Notes: generated by a model from the sequence alone, not told the origin. A stretch of 60,537 bases of DNA from Plantactinospora alkalitolerans (GCF_015690345.1 NZ_JADPUN010000045.1:1-60537), one strand, 5' to 3'; positions 8,040 through 18,271 are shown, numbered from the stretch's first letter. Numbers and translations: made by a program.

Positions 8040-8080
8040 GCGCGGTGAGAGTCCTGAACGACATGGTGAGGAAAGGGAAA

Positions 8081-10285
8081 ATGACTGTCAGCCCGGTGGT
8101 GCCCGCCCCCTCTGGTGGGCTGCCGTCCTCCGGATCCGCCGGTGGCGGCCGGGTCGGTGGTGGGCTGTTGGATCCCCGGCAACTGTTCCGTTCGCTGCCG
8201 GACGCGGCCCGCAAGTTGAACCCGGGAACGCTGTGGCGCAACCCGGTGATGCTGATCGTCGAGATCGGCGCGGTCTTCACCACGGTGCTGGCCATCGCCG
8301 ACCCGTCCGGCTTCGCCTGGGCGATCACCATCTGGCTGTGGCTCACCGTGATCTTCGCGAACCTGGCGGAGGCGGTCGCCGAGGGCCGGGGCAAGGCGCA
8401 GGCGGCGACGCTGCGGCAGGCGAAACGGGACACCGTCGCGACCCGGCTGACCGGCTGGTCGCCCGGCGCCGCACCGAACGCCTACCGGGACGAGGCGGTC
8501 GCCGCGACCGAACTGCGGCACGGCGACGTCGTGCTGGTCGAGGCCGGGCAGATCATCCCGGGCGACGGCGACGTCGTCGAGGGGATCGCCAGCGTGGACG
8601 AGTCGGCCATCACCGGCGAGTCCGCCCCGGTGATCCGGGAGTCCGGCGGGGACCGCAGCGCGGTGACCGGCGGCACCAAGGTGCTCTCCGACCGGATCGT
8701 CGTGCGGATCACCCAGCAGCCGGGGCAGAGCTTCATCGACCGGATGATCGCCCTCGTGGAGGGCGCCAACCGGCAGAAGACCCCGAACGAGATCGCCCTG
8801 AACATCCTGCTCGCGGCGCTGACCGTCATCTTCCTGATGGCGGTCGTCACGCTCCAGCCGCTGGCGATCTTCTCCAAGGCGTTCCAGGCGGCGGCGCCCG
8901 ACACCGCCGCGATCAACTCCGACGGCGTCACCGGGATCGTGCTCGTCTCGTTGCTGGTCTGCCTGATCCCGACCACGATCGGGGCGCTGCTCTCGGCGAT
9001 CGGCATCGCCGGAATGGACCGGCTGGTGCAGCGCAACGTGCTGGCGATGAGCGGCCGGGCGGTCGAGGCCGCCGGGGACGTCAACACCCTGCTGCTGGAC
9101 AAGACCGGCACGATCACCCTCGGCAACCGGCAGGCGGCGGAGTTCGTCCCGGTGGACGGCGTCACCGCCGAACAGCTCGCCGACGCGGCCCAGCTCTCCA
9201 GCCTGGCCGACGAGACCCCGGAGGGGCGCTCGGTGGTGGTGCTGGCGAAGAACGCGTACGGGCTGCGGGAGCGTGAGCCCGGCCTGATGCCGCACGCCAC
9301 CTTCGTGCCGTTCACCGCGCAGACCCGGATGAGCGGGATCGACCTGACTCCCGACGCCACGGTCGACGGGGGAGCGGGCGGCCCGACCCGGCGGGTCCGC
9401 AAGGGTGCCGCCTCGGCGGTGATGAAATGGGTCCGGGACAACGGTGGACATCCGACCGAGCAGGTCGGGGACATCGTCGACGGGATCAGCGGCGGTGGCG
9501 GCACCCCGCTGGTGGTGGCCGAACACGTCGACGGCTCGCCGGCCCGGACGCTCGGGGTGATCCACCTCAAGGACGTGGTCAAGTCCGGCATGCGGGAGCG
9601 GTTCGACGAGATGCGCCGGATGGGCATCCGGACCGTGATGATCACCGGTGACAACCCGCGTACCGCCAGGGCGATCGCCGACGAGGCCGGGGTGGACGAC
9701 TTCCTGGCCGAGGCCACCCCGGAGGACAAGCTCGCGCTGATCAAGCGGGAGCAGGAGGGCGGCCGGCTGGTCGCGATGACCGGTGACGGCACGAACGACG
9801 CGCCCGCACTGGCCCAGGCCGACGTCGGGGTGGCGATGAACACCGGCACCACCGCGGCCAAAGAGGCCGGCAACATGGTCGACCTCGACTCCGACCCGAC
9901 CAAGCTGATCGAGATCGTCGAGATCGGCAAGCAGTTGCTGATCACCCGTGGCGCGTTGACGACCTTCTCGATCGCCAACGACATCGCCAAGTACTTCGCG
10001 ATCATCCCGGCCATGTTCGCCGGGATCTACCCCAGCCTGGACACCCTCAACATCATGCGGCTGTCCAGTCCGGAGTCCGCGATCCTCTCGGCGGTGGTGT
10101 TCAACGCGATCATCATCGTGGTGCTGATCCCGCTCGCCCTGCGCGGCGTCCGGTACCGGCCGAGCAGCGCCAGCAAACTGCTGACCCGCAACCTGTGGGT
10201 CTACGGCCTCGGCGGCATCGTCGCCCCGTTCATCGGCATCAAAATCATCGATCTCATCATCTCGCTCATCCCAGGGATCTCGTGA
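8081..10285 (+). CDS. kdpB: Potassium-transporting ATPase ATP-binding subunit B
   Basis: P-type ATPase subunit of the Kdp complex, 734 aa. It has the phosphorylation site Asp340 in LLDKTGTIT, the actuator motif ITGES, the nucleotide-binding region with KGAASAV, and the hinge [11 protein letters not shown]. An N-terminal extension of about 35 Gly/Pro/Ser-rich residues precedes the conserved core ([14 protein letters not shown]). Start ATG 8081 follows GAGGAAAGGG; ATG 8063 and GTG 8045 are in-frame alternatives. Its TGA overlaps the kdpC ATG by one base (TGATG at 10283-10287). Confidence 0.97.
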   Translation: MTVSPVVPAPSGGLPSSGSAGGGRVGGGLLDPRQLFRSLPDAARKLNPGTLWRNPVMLIVEIGAVFTTVLAIADPSGFAWAITIWLWLTVIFANLAEAVAEGRGKAQAATLRQAKRDTVATRLTGWSPGAAPNAYRDEAVAATELRHGDVVLVEAGQIIPGDGDVVEGIASVDESAITGESAPVIRESGGDRSAVTGGTKVLSDRIVVRITQQPGQSFIDRMIALVEGANRQKTPNEIALNILLAALTVIFLMAVVTLQPLAIFSKAFQAAAPDTAAINSDGVTGIVLVSLLVCLIPTTIGALLSAIGIAGMDRLVQRNVLAMSGRAVEAAGDVNTLLLDKTGTITLGNRQAAEFVPVDGVTAEQLADAAQLSSLADETPEGRSVVVLAKNAYGLREREPGLMPHATFVPFTAQTRMSGIDLTPDATVDGGAGGPTRRVRKGAASAVMKWVRDNGGHPTEQVGDIVDGISGGGGTPLVVAEHVDGSPARTLGVIHLKDVVKSGMRERFDEMRRMGIRTVMITGDNPRTARAIADEAGVDDFLAEATPEDKLALIKREQEGGRLVAMTGDGTNDAPALAQADVGVAMNTGTTAAKEAGNMVDLDSDPTKLIEIVEIGKQLLITRGALTTFSIANDIAKYFAIIPAMFAGIYPSLDTLNIMRLSSPESAILSAVVFNAIIIVVLIPLALRGVRYRPSSASKLLTRNLWVYGLGGIVAPFIGIKIIDLIISLIPGIS

Positions 10286-11190
10286 TGCGCCTACCTACCT
10301 GGCTCGCCCAACACCTGGCCGCGCTGCGGGCCGTACTGGTCTTCACCGCACTGCTCGGGCTGGCCTACCCACTGGTTCTGGTCGGGGTCGGCCAGCTACC
10401 CGGCCTCGCCGACCGGACCGAGGGTTCGCTGGTCCGCGACGCCGGCGGGACCCTCGTCGGCAGCCGGCTGATCGGCCAGCTCTTCACCGACGCGGACGGC
10501 AACCCCATCCCGCGCTACTTCCAGTCCCGCCCGTCGGCGGCCGGCGACGGCTACGACCCGACCTCCACCTCGGCCAGCAACCTCGGCCCGGAAAGCGTCG
10601 AGGACACCCTGCCGGTACCGGGCGCGCTCGACGCCGATGGCAATCCCGACGAGGGTACGCAGAGCCTGCTGACCCAGGTCTGCACCCGCAGCAGGGACGC
10701 CGGCGCCCTCGACGGCGTCGACGGGCGGCGCCCGTTCTGCACCCCGGAGGGGGTCGGCGCGGTGCTGCGGGTCTTCCACCGCGACGGCCTCACCGGGCCG
10801 GTGACCCGGGCGGTCAGCGTCAACCAGGCCTGCCCGGCCACCCCGTTCGTCGCCGACTTCGGTGGCGTGCCGGTGGAGTGCGCCAAGCCGGGCGAGGACT
10901 ACTCGGGCGGCCTGGTCACCCCGGTCCGGGGCGACGCGCCGGACGAGCCCGCCGTGCCGGCCGACGCGGTCACCGCCAGCGGCAGCGGGCTCGACCCGAA
11001 CATCAGCCCGTCGTACGCGAAGATCCAGGTGGCCCGGGTCGCCCGGGAGCGGGGTGCGTCCCCGGCCGATGTGAAGCGGCTGGTCGAGGAGCACACCAGC
11101 GGGCGTGGCCTCGGCTTCCTCGGCGAACCCCGGGTCAACGTGCTGGAACTCAACCTCGCCCTGGACCGCGCGCTGCCGGCGAGCGGCTGA
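10285..11190 (+). CDS. kdpC: Potassium-transporting ATPase subunit C with a large insertion
   Basis: 301 aa, against about 190 for E. coli KdpC. The N terminus has the single membrane helix ([20 protein letters not shown]) and the conserved SRLIGQLF and YFQSRPSA. The C-terminal part has [14 protein letters not shown] and the final AVNVLELN-like segment. Between them, about residues 100-225 contain an extra outward-facing region with four cysteines (TQVCTRS, PFCTPEG, NQACPAT, VECAKPG), which could form two disulfides. KdpC is thought to act as a catalytic chaperone for ATP binding by KdpB. The insert's role is unknown. Confidence 0.95.
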   Translation: MRLPTWLAQHLAALRAVLVFTALLGLAYPLVLVGVGQLPGLADRTEGSLVRDAGGTLVGSRLIGQLFTDADGNPIPRYFQSRPSAAGDGYDPTSTSASNLGPESVEDTLPVPGALDADGNPDEGTQSLLTQVCTRSRDAGALDGVDGRRPFCTPEGVGAVLRVFHRDGLTGPVTRAVSVNQACPATPFVADFGGVPVECAKPGEDYSGGLVTPVRGDAPDEPAVPADAVTASGSGLDPNISPSYAKIQVARVARERGASPADVKRLVEEHTSGRGLGFLGEPRVNVLELNLALDRALPASG

Positions 11191-11232
11191 GGACGCCACG
11201 GGCGGCCCCGGAAGATGAGGCAGGATCAACAG

Positions 11233-13776
11233 GTGGCACGCGGGCAACTGCGCATCTATCTCGGGGCCGCCCCTGGCGTCGGCAAGACGTACGCGATGCT
11301 GGAGGAGGCACACCGGCGGGCGGCGCGGGGTACGGACGTGGTCGTGGGTCTCGTCGAGACCCACGGCCGCCGGCACACCGCGGCCATGCTCGGCGACCTG
11401 CCCGTGCTGCCGCGCCGGACGATGCACTACCGGGACACCGACTTCACCGAGATGGACACCGACGCGGTGCTCGCCCGCCGGCCCGAGGTGGCGGTGGTGG
11501 ACGAACTGGCCCACACCAACGTGCCCGGATCGCGAAACGCCAAGCGCTGGCAGGACATCCAGGAGTTGCTGGACGCCGGGATCGACGTGCTGTCGACGGT
11601 GAACGTGCAGCACCTGGAGTCGCTCAACGACGTCGTCGAGCAGATCACCGGTGTCACCCAGCGGGAGACCGTGCCGGACGGGGTGGTACGCGCCGCCGAG
11701 CAGGTCGAACTCGTCGACATGACGCCGGAGGCGCTGCGCCGGAGAATGGCGCACGGGAACATCTACCACCCGGACAAGGTCGACGCGGCTCTCGCCAACT
11801 ACTTCCGGATCGGCAACCTCACCGCCCTGCGCGAACTCGCCCTGCTCTGGCTCGCCGACAAGGTCGAGGACCAGCTCGACCGCTACCGGGCCGACCAGGG
11901 CATCGCCACCGTGTGGGAGACCCGGGAACGGGTGGTGGTCGCGCTCACCGGCGGACCGGAGGGCGACACCCTGATCCGCCGGGCCGCCCGGGTCGCCGCC
12001 CGGAGCAAGGGCGCCGAACTGATGGCCGTGCACGTCGCCCGCAGCGACGGGCTCGTCGGTGCCGACCCGGCGGCACTGACCCGGCAGCGGGTGCTGGTGG
12101 AGCGGCTGGGCGGCACCTACCACCAGGCGGTCGGCGCCGACATCCCGGCGGCACTGCTCGACTTCGCCCGGGGCGTCAACGCCACCCAGATCGTGCTCGG
12201 AGCCAGCCGTCGGGGCCGGTTCGCCCGGATCATGTCCCGGGGGGTCGGAGCCACCACCGCCGCGCTCTCCGGCCCGATCGACGTACACCTGGTGACGCAC
12301 GAGCAGGCCGGGATCGGCCGCCGGTTCGGGACCGCTCCGGCGGCACTGTCGGCACGGCGCCGGCTGATCGGCCTCGGCCTGACGGTGGCCGGCATACCGC
12401 TGCTGACGTACCTGCTCCGGCTGCTCGCCGACGAGCTGTCGCTCACCAGCGACCTGCTGCTCTTCCTCGGCGCGGTGGTCGGGGTGGCGCTGGTCGGTGG
12501 GTGGTGGCCGGCCCTGCTCGCCGCCGTACTCAGCTCGGTTCTGATCAACTTCTTCTTCACCCCGCCGCTGCGGCAGTTCACCATCGCCGAGACCGAGAAC
12601 CTGCTGGCGCTGGTGGTGTTCCTACTGGTCGCGGCGGCGGTCAGCGGGGTGGTGGACCTGGCCGCCCGGCGTACCCGCCAGGCGGCCCGGGCGAGCGCCG
12701 AGGCGCAACTGCTCGCCGCGGTCGCCGGCAGTGTGCTGCGCGGGGCCCGGCCGTTGACGGCGCTGCTGGAACGTCTGCTGAAGACGTTCGGGCTGACGAC
12801 GGTCAGCCTGCTGGAGCGGCTGCCGGGTACGCCGGACCGCCCCGACCAGCAGCACGACCCGCGCGCCTGGCGGGTCGCCGCCAACGTCGGTGCGGAACCG
12901 TGCGCCACCCCGGCCGCCGGGGACGCCGAGGTACGCCTCGACGACGAGCTGACCCTGGTGCTGCGTGGACGGGTGCTGCCGGCGGCCGACCGGCGGATCG
13001 TGGAGGCGTTCGCCGCCCAGGCGGCCGTCGCGCTACGGCAGGAGCGGCTGGCCGAGGAGGCCGCCGCCGCCAAGCCGATCGCCGAGGCGGACCGGCTGCG
13101 TACCGCACTGCTCGCCGCGGTCAGCCACGACCTGCGTACCCCGCTCGCCTCGGCCAAGGCGGCGGTGACCAGCCTGCGTAGCGCGGACGTCGAGTTCGAC
13201 GAGGCGGACCAGGCGGAGCTGCTGGCCACCGCCGACGAGTCCCTGGACCGACTCGGCCGGCTGGTGGCGAATCTGCTGGACATGAGCCGCCTCCAGGCCG
13301 GCGCGCTGGGCCTGCGGCCGGCGTCGCTCGGTCTGGAGGACGTGGTGCCGTCGGCCCTCGACGAGTTGGGCGAAGCGGCCGAACGGGTCCGGGTCAGCCT
13401 GCCCGCGGACCTGCCGGCGGTCCGGACCGATCCGGGCCTGCTGGAGCGGGTACTGGTGAACCTCGTCGCCAACGCACTACGGTTCAGCCCGCCGGAACAG
13501 CCACCCGCGATCAGCGCCAGCGAGCACGGCGGGTTCGTCGAACTGAGGGTCACCGACCGGGGCCCCGGCCTGCCGCGCGACCAGTGGGAGCGGGCGTTTC
13601 TGCCGTTCCAGCGGCAGGGCGACCGGGACAATCATGCCGGGGTCGGTCTAGGCCTGGCGCTGTCCCGAGGGCTGGCCGAGGCGATGGGCGGCAGCCTGGA
13701 ACCGGAGGAGACCCCGGGCGGCGGACTGACCATGGTGCTGCGGCTCCCCGTGGCGGACGAGAGGGGTGCCGGGTGA
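11233..13776 (+). CDS. kdpD: Potassium-responsive sensor histidine kinase KdpD
   Basis: 847-aa membrane kinase. Order: KdpD domain with Walker A GAAPGVGKT (11-19), Usp-like domain (about 235-370), transmembrane block (about 375-500, DUF4118-type), GAF-like linker, dimerisation domain with phospho-acceptor His632 in VSHDLRTPLAS, and ATPase domain with NLVANALRFSP and the G boxes. It senses low potassium or ionic stress and phosphorylates KdpE. GTG 11233 is preferred because AGGCAGGA (11218-11225) lies seven bases before it and the protein then starts MARGQLRIYLG like its relatives; ATG 11215 is possible. It overlaps kdpE by four bases. Confidence 0.96.
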   Translation: MARGQLRIYLGAAPGVGKTYAMLEEAHRRAARGTDVVVGLVETHGRRHTAAMLGDLPVLPRRTMHYRDTDFTEMDTDAVLARRPEVAVVDELAHTNVPGSRNAKRWQDIQELLDAGIDVLSTVNVQHLESLNDVVEQITGVTQRETVPDGVVRAAEQVELVDMTPEALRRRMAHGNIYHPDKVDAALANYFRIGNLTALRELALLWLADKVEDQLDRYRADQGIATVWETRERVVVALTGGPEGDTLIRRAARVAARSKGAELMAVHVARSDGLVGADPAALTRQRVLVERLGGTYHQAVGADIPAALLDFARGVNATQIVLGASRRGRFARIMSRGVGATTAALSGPIDVHLVTHEQAGIGRRFGTAPAALSARRRLIGLGLTVAGIPLLTYLLRLLADELSLTSDLLLFLGAVVGVALVGGWWPALLAAVLSSVLINFFFTPPLRQFTIAETENLLALVVFLLVAAAVSGVVDLAARRTRQAARASAEAQLLAAVAGSVLRGARPLTALLERLLKTFGLTTVSLLERLPGTPDRPDQQHDPRAWRVAANVGAEPCATPAAGDAEVRLDDELTLVLRGRVLPAADRRIVEAFAAQAAVALRQERLAEEAAAAKPIAEADRLRTALLAAVSHDLRTPLASAKAAVTSLRSADVEFDEADQAELLATADESLDRLGRLVANLLDMSRLQAGALGLRPASLGLEDVVPSALDELGEAAERVRVSLPADLPAVRTDPGLLERVLVNLVANALRFSPPEQPPAISASEHGGFVELRVTDRGPGLPRDQWERAFLPFQRQGDRDNHAGVGLGLALSRGLAEAMGGSLEPEETPGGGLTMVLRLPVADERGAG

Positions 13777-14453
13777 CCCGGGTACTGGTGGTGGACGACG
13801 AACCGCAGATCCTCCGGGCGCTGCGGATCAACCTGCGGGCCCGGCGGTACGACGTGGAGGTCGCCGGGGACGGTGCCGCCGCGCTCCGGTTGGCGGCCAG
13901 CCACCGGCCCGACATCGTGGTGCTCGACCTCGGCCTGCCGGACATGGACGGGGTCCAGGTGATCCGGGGGCTGCGCGGCTGGACCAACGTGCCGATCATC
14001 GTGCTCTCCGGGCGGGCCGGCAGCCAGGACAAGGTCGCCGCGCTGGACGCGGGCGCCGACGACTACGTGACCAAGCCGTTCGGGGTGGACGAGTTGCTGG
14101 CCCGGGTCCGGGCGGTGACCCGCCGGGCGGCCGGGGCCGGTGAGGAGGTGCCGGCGGTCGGGATCGGCCGGCACACCGTGGACCTGGCCGCGCACGCGGT
14201 CCGGACCGGCGACGGCGACGAGGTCCGGCTCACCCCTACCGAATGGCACCTGCTGGAGATCCTGGTACGCAACCCGGGGCGACTGGTCAGCCAGCGCCAA
14301 CTGTTGCAGGAGGTGTGGGGTCCGCAGTACCAGTCCGAGACGAACTACCTGCGCCAGTACCTGGCACAGCTGCGCCGGAAGCTGGAGGACGACCCGGCCC
14401 GGCCCCGTCACCTGCTGACCGAGCCGGGGATGGGCTACCGCTTCCAACCGTGA
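13773..14453 (+). CDS. kdpE: Response regulator KdpE (OmpR family)
   Basis: 226 aa: a receiver domain with acidic DDEP near 8-11, phospho-acceptor Asp52 in VVLDLGLPDMDG, and Lys in VTKPFG, then a winged-helix DNA-binding domain with LTPTEWHLLEILVRNPGRLVSQ. It activates kdp transcription when phosphorylated by KdpD. GTG 13773 overlaps the kdpD stop in GTGA, so translation is coupled. It is the last gene of the operon. Confidence 0.96.
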   Translation: MTRVLVVDDEPQILRALRINLRARRYDVEVAGDGAAALRLAASHRPDIVVLDLGLPDMDGVQVIRGLRGWTNVPIIVLSGRAGSQDKVAALDAGADDYVTKPFGVDELLARVRAVTRRAAGAGEEVPAVGIGRHTVDLAAHAVRTGDGDEVRLTPTEWHLLEILVRNPGRLVSQRQLLQEVWGPQYQSETNYLRQYLAQLRRKLEDDPARPRHLLTEPGMGYRFQP

Positions 14454-14598
14454 CCGGAGCGGCTGCGCGTGGAGGGACGCGGTTGGGGGAGTCGTGGCCC
14501 ATCATCGGTACGCGTGTGCGGCGAGGACAGGCGAGGACACCCGCGATGACGGTCGACCGGGGTCGGCTCCAACACGTCGCGTAGGGCAGGATGTACCG

Positions 14599-15450
14599 GT
14601 GATTTTGTTGGTTCCCGCGAACCCTCTACGGCCGCGTCACCCAGACGAGCACTTCGCGGCGGAGGCACAGGCCGCACGTGCTGCCGGGCTCGATGTGGCG
14701 GTGGTCGACCACGACGCGTTGGCAGGGGGCGGAGATGCGCGCCGGGCGGTCGCAACCGTTTCCGGCAGCGGTATGGCCGTGTACCGCGGCTGGATGCTGC
14801 GTAGCGAGCAGTACGCCACGTTCGCCGAGATGCTCGCCGAGCGCGGTGTGGTGTTGAGGACTGATGGTGAGCAGTACCGGCGGGCACATGAGTTGCCTGG
14901 GTGGTATTCCGCTCTGGCTGCGGTCACCCCGCCGTCGGTCTGGACCACGGGCGCGGAGCGGGCCGACTTCGACCGCGCGCGTGTCGAGCTGGGCGCGGGA
15001 CCGGCGGTGCTGCGTGACTACAGCAAGTCGATGAAGCACTACTGGGACGAGGCCGCGTTCATCCCCGACCTCGAGGACGGCGCGGCTGCGTGGAGCGTGG
15101 CGCGCCGGTTCCTGGAGCTGCGCGACGACGACTTCGTGGGCGGATTCGTGCTGCGGCGCTTCGAGCGGTTCGCCTCCGCCGAGGTACGCACATGGTGGGT
15201 CGACGGCGCATGTGTCCTGATCGGACCCCATCCTGACAGCCCGAACGATTCTGCGCAGGTCGAAATCGATCTGGCCCCGATCGCACCGTTGATCGCCGGG
15301 CTCGGCCTGCCCTTCGTCACCGTGGACCTCGCTCTCCGCACGGACGGCGTATGGCGGGTCGTCGAACTCGGCGACGGGCAGGTCAGCGACCGACCAACCA
15401 CCATCGAACCGCAAGCGATGATCGAGGCACTGCTCGTGCGGGCCCGCTGA
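14599..15450 (+). CDS. ATP-grasp domain protein (DUF4343-like)
   Basis: 283 aa. GTG 14599 has GGGCAGG at 14584-14590. The N-terminal half has the fold start ILLVPANPL and YRGWML. The second half resembles the ATP-grasp part of DUF4343 proteins: VLRDYSKSMKHYW, GGFVLRRFE, EVRTWWVDG and VVELGDGQVSD. ATP-grasp enzymes ligate a carboxylate to an amine or thiol via an acyl phosphate; the substrate here is unknown. Codons are less GC-extreme than in the kdp genes (for example ATTTTGTTGGTT at the start). That and the scattered function suggest the accessory stretch starts here. Confidence 0.7.
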   Translation: MILLVPANPLRPRHPDEHFAAEAQAARAAGLDVAVVDHDALAGGGDARRAVATVSGSGMAVYRGWMLRSEQYATFAEMLAERGVVLRTDGEQYRRAHELPGWYSALAAVTPPSVWTTGAERADFDRARVELGAGPAVLRDYSKSMKHYWDEAAFIPDLEDGAAAWSVARRFLELRDDDFVGGFVLRRFERFASAEVRTWWVDGACVLIGPHPDSPNDSAQVEIDLAPIAPLIAGLGLPFVTVDLALRTDGVWRVVELGDGQVSDRPTTIEPQAMIEALLVRAR

Positions 15451-15604
15451 TCGGCAACACCGTCTGCTGGGCTCGCTCGTGGCGAGAAAGATCGCCCCGG
15501 CAAGCCCGGGTGGTGAAGGCGGTGGACCGCGACCAGCTCTGCGCCCTGGCGATCGTCACGGGCCCCTGGTGCTGCAGCCACCGCACAGCGGTTAGCCTGC
15601 CGTC

Positions 15605-16204
15605 ATGGCGAGCGCCGAACTGGATGAGCTTATCGTCGTGGACTCCGACGCGCTGCGGGCCTGGTTGTCGGCCAACCACGCGACGTCGCCCGGCGTCTGG
15701 CTCGCCCTGACCAAGAAGGGCGGCACGGTCACGACGCTGACCTGGCAGCAGGCGGTAGACGAGGGCCTGTGCTTCGGCTGGATCGACGGGCAGGCCCGTA
15801 AGCGGGATCAGGAGACCTCCTGGATCCGGTTCACTCCTCGCCGGCCCCGCAGTTCCTGGTCACAACGCAACGTCACCCACGTGGGCCGGCTGGAGGCGCA
15901 GGGGCGAATGCAGCCCTCGGGCCGCGCAGTGGTGGAAGCCGCGAAGGCGGACGGGCGGTGGGCGGCCGCCTACGCCCCGCCGTCGGAAGCCGAGGTGCCG
16001 GCCGACCTCCTGGCCGCCATTGCCGCCGACCCCGCCGCTCAGGCCATGTTCGACGTGCTGACCAGAACCAACCGGTTCGCTCTCATCCACCGCGTCAATG
16101 CCGTCAAACGGGCGCAGACCCGTGAGCGGAAAATCGGCGAGTTCGTCGCCATGCTGGCCCGCCACGAAACCACCTACCCGCAGAAGGCCAGGCCTCCAAC
16201 CTGA
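15605..16204 (+). CDS. YdeI/OmdA-family protein
   Basis: 199 aa, matching the YdeI (bacteriocin-protection, OmdA) family. The pattern WLSANHATSPGVWLALTKKG, then WQQAVDEGLCFGWIDG, then RFTPRRPRSSWSQRN is the family core, with a helical C terminus. Relatives affect resistance to antimicrobial peptides, but the biochemical role is unclear. The start is leaderless: TAGCCT (15593-15598) sits six bases before ATG 15605 and no Shine-Dalgarno is present. Confidence 0.85.
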   Translation: MASAELDELIVVDSDALRAWLSANHATSPGVWLALTKKGGTVTTLTWQQAVDEGLCFGWIDGQARKRDQETSWIRFTPRRPRSSWSQRNVTHVGRLEAQGRMQPSGRAVVEAAKADGRWAAAYAPPSEAEVPADLLAAIAADPAAQAMFDVLTRTNRFALIHRVNAVKRAQTRERKIGEFVAMLARHETTYPQKARPPT

Positions 16205-16332
16205 GTAGCCGAGCCGAGTGCGGTCACTGCCTACCCGACGCAACGCAACCTGCGCGCACGGCATCAGGCATCCTGAGCGTTGTGAGCGATGGGTACATTC
16301 GGGCCTTCGCCTGCTCGGGGATGGTGGAGTCG

Positions 16333-16692
16333 TTACGGCGTCCGCACCTTGTCCGCACTTCGAGGCCGGGGTTCGCCATCGACAGCGGTGCAGATCCCAT
16401 AGACGCGGGCGTAGTTCGTCCAGCCGTTGACGCGTCCCCGGTTGTTGCTGATCTGTACGCGGCCGGCTCTGCTGTTGACTGCGGAAACGAGATGTAGGTA
16501 GGTGGTTCCCGCGACCCGTACCAGGACGATGTCTCCGACCTCCAGTTTGGTCGGGTCGACCGGAGCAACGGTCACCAGTTGACGGCTACGGATCAGCGGG
16601 ACCATGGAGGACCCGCTCGGGCGGAACTGGACCACGCGCCCTTGAGCAACTCCTGCGGCGTGCGTGTCAAGAGCTCCCATCGAGCTGAGCAT
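16333..16692 (-). CDS. S24/S26 peptidase-like domain protein
   Basis: About 119 aa. The core, RPSGSSMVPLIRSRQLVTVAPVDP, then EVGDIVLVRVAGTTYLHLVSAV, resembles the LexA/signal-peptidase fold with the serine in GSSM. The position that carries the catalytic lysine in active enzymes reads His (YLHLV). It may be an inactive binder or a relative with a different base. No membrane segment and no helix-turn-helix are visible. The start is uncertain: ATG 16692 has no clear ribosome site and the frame is open to 16899. The tail ends in low-complexity residues. Confidence 0.5.
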   Translation of the reverse strand: MLSSMGALDTHAAGVAQGRVVQFRPSGSSMVPLIRSRQLVTVAPVDPTKLEVGDIVLVRVAGTTYLHLVSAVNSRAGRVQISNNRGRVNGWTNYARVYGICTAVDGEPRPRSADKVRTP

Positions 16693-16835
16693 CCGGCAGA
16701 CGTCGACGCCAGCGCTACTGAATTTCTCCGGGTTGCTCAGCCTGCGCCCGACTGGAGTGCCTGCTTCTCGGCTACGACAGCGTCCCCGGCGTGGCTCGGC
16801 GAGCCACACCGGGGTCCGGCGACCGTCGGTACGGA

Positions 16836-17186
16836 CTACAGGTGGTAGCCCAGGTTCAAGGCCAACGTGGCCACCGCCGTGGAGAAGAACACGGCCCATC
16901 CCACGAGCTGGCGGGAACCCACCCGCAGGTGGGCGATGAGCGCGCCCACGAAGTAGAGCACGAGGCCAGCGGCGGCGAGGGTGCCCAGCAGCGGCACGGC
17001 GAACCCGACCAGGAGCCCCAACGAGCCCGCCGCCAGCAAGACACCCAGCACCGGTACCCAGGACCGTGGTATGCGCTTCATGTCCGCCTGAGCCTTCGGG
17101 TACTCGTGACCGATCAGATAGGTGACCGCGGCGAAGCCGTTGAAGACCGAGGCGATGATGGTGACCGTGACATAAGCGGCGAACAC
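16836..17186 (-). CDS. DoxX-like four-helix membrane protein
   Basis: 116 aa with four hydrophobic segments: TVTIIASVFNGFAAVTYLIG, WVPVLGVLLAAGSLGLLVGF, LLGTLAAAGLVLYFVGALIA and LVGWAVFFSTAVATLALNLG. This is typical of the DoxX/DoxD-like family, small membrane proteins with poorly defined roles, sometimes tied to redox stress. The start is GTG 17186 with GGGAGGG upstream. It is an isolated gene between the S24-like gene and the SDR gene, all on the minus strand. Confidence 0.75.
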   Translation of the reverse strand: MFAAYVTVTIIASVFNGFAAVTYLIGHEYPKAQADMKRIPRSWVPVLGVLLAAGSLGLLVGFAVPLLGTLAAAGLVLYFVGALIAHLRVGSRQLVGWAVFFSTAVATLALNLGYHL

Positions 17187-17366
17187 AAGCCCTCCCGGAC
17201 AGCGTTTGTAGCGTTTGGATGAGGGACGAGATGGGGCGGTGGATTGTGACAGGGGGGAGGTGCGGTCAGCTCGTCACCCGAGCGGGACCAGACCGATGGT
17301 CCAGTCGCGCGTGCGGTGACAGGTTTGTGCAGCGGGTGCGTGCCGGGCTCGGGTGGCAACGGGCCG

Positions 17367-18227
17367 TCAGCGCGCGTGCTCGGTCGCCGCGACGGCGTGC
17401 TCGGCGGCTCGGCTGACCTTTTCCCAGCCCGCCCAGGTGTCCATCCGTCGGCGGGAGATGTCGAATGCCAGGTCGTACACCATGTTGCCGAGCAGGAGCC
17501 GCAGCGGCGGGTCGTCGCTGTCGACCAGTTGCAGCAGCGCCTCGGCGGCCAGCCGGGGCTCGCTGTCGATCGAACCTTCCGCCCACTGTCGCTCCAGTTC
17601 GGCACGCAGCGGCGCGTACGCCTCCAACGGGGTGGTGGCGGTCATGCTGGTGTACAGGTCGGTCCAGTATCCGCCGGGCTGCACGATGCTGACCTTGATG
17701 TCGAAGGCCGCAGCCTCCATCGCCAGGGCCTCGCTCATGCCTTCCAGGGCGAACTTGCTCGCGCTGTACATGCCGGTGCTCGGAAAGCCGCCGAGCGCGG
17801 CGATGCTGGAGATCTGCACGATGTGACCGGACCGTTGGGCCCGCAGGTGCGGCAGCACGGCCTGGCTTACCCACAGCGCGCCGAAGAGGTTGACCTCGAA
17901 CTGGGCTCGCGCCTCGGCCTCGGTGAATTCTTCGATCATGCCCATCGACATGGTGCCGGCGTTGTTGACGGCGATGTCGAGCCGGCCGAAGTGCTCGACC
18001 GCGGTGGTCACGGCGGCGATGACCGCCGGCCGGTCGGTCACGTCGAGGGTCAGGGGCAGCAGTCGGTCACCGTGCCGCACGTCGAAGTCGTCCTGGGTGA
18101 TGGTCCGGGCCGCGGCGGCCACCCGGTCACCGCGTTCGAGCGCGGCCTCGGCGAATGCACGGCCCAGTCCGCGACTGGCGCCGGTGATGAACCAGGTACG
18201 CGGGGCGGCGTTGGGAGAGGTGGGCAT
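17367..18227 (-). CDS. Short-chain dehydrogenase/reductase
   Basis: 286-aa classical SDR. The Rossmann motif TGASRGLG starts near residue 15, NNAG is at about 94, and the catalytic Ser (QISSIAA) and YSASK follow, with PGG after the active site. It uses NAD(P)H to reduce or oxidise an unknown carbonyl or alcohol. It is divergent from a TetR gene (18352) across two copies of one palindrome. The first palindrome lies just downstream of a TAATCT -10 box (minus strand, 18283-18288), so TetR repression of this gene is likely. Confidence 0.92.
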   Translation of the reverse strand: MPTSPNAAPRTWFITGASRGLGRAFAEAALERGDRVAAAARTITQDDFDVRHGDRLLPLTLDVTDRPAVIAAVTTAVEHFGRLDIAVNNAGTMSMGMIEEFTEAEARAQFEVNLFGALWVSQAVLPHLRAQRSGHIVQISSIAALGGFPSTGMYSASKFALEGMSEALAMEAAAFDIKVSIVQPGGYWTDLYTSMTATTPLEAYAPLRAELERQWAEGSIDSEPRLAAEALLQLVDSDDPPLRLLLGNMVYDLAFDISRRRMDTWAGWEKVSRAAEHAVAATEHAR

Positions 18228-18254
18228 GTGGAGCTCCGTTTCACTGATGTGAGA

Positions 18255-18271
18255 CGAGACGGTCCGTCTCG
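18255..18271. promoter_or_regulatory. TetR operator copy 1
   Basis: CGAGACGG-T-CCGTCTCG, 8-bp arms around one central base. It lies 28 bases upstream of the SDR start and just after that gene's probable transcription start. Confidence 0.8.

Noticed and set aside
7085-9565. Antisense open frame of 826 codons opposite kdpA/kdpB
   Set aside because: The kdp genes on the other strand are intact and highly conserved; the antisense product has no domain.
16333-16692. S24-like protein considered as LexA or a phage repressor
   Set aside because: There is no DNA-binding helix-turn-helix and no cleavage-site Ala-Gly before the domain; the dyad lysine is missing.
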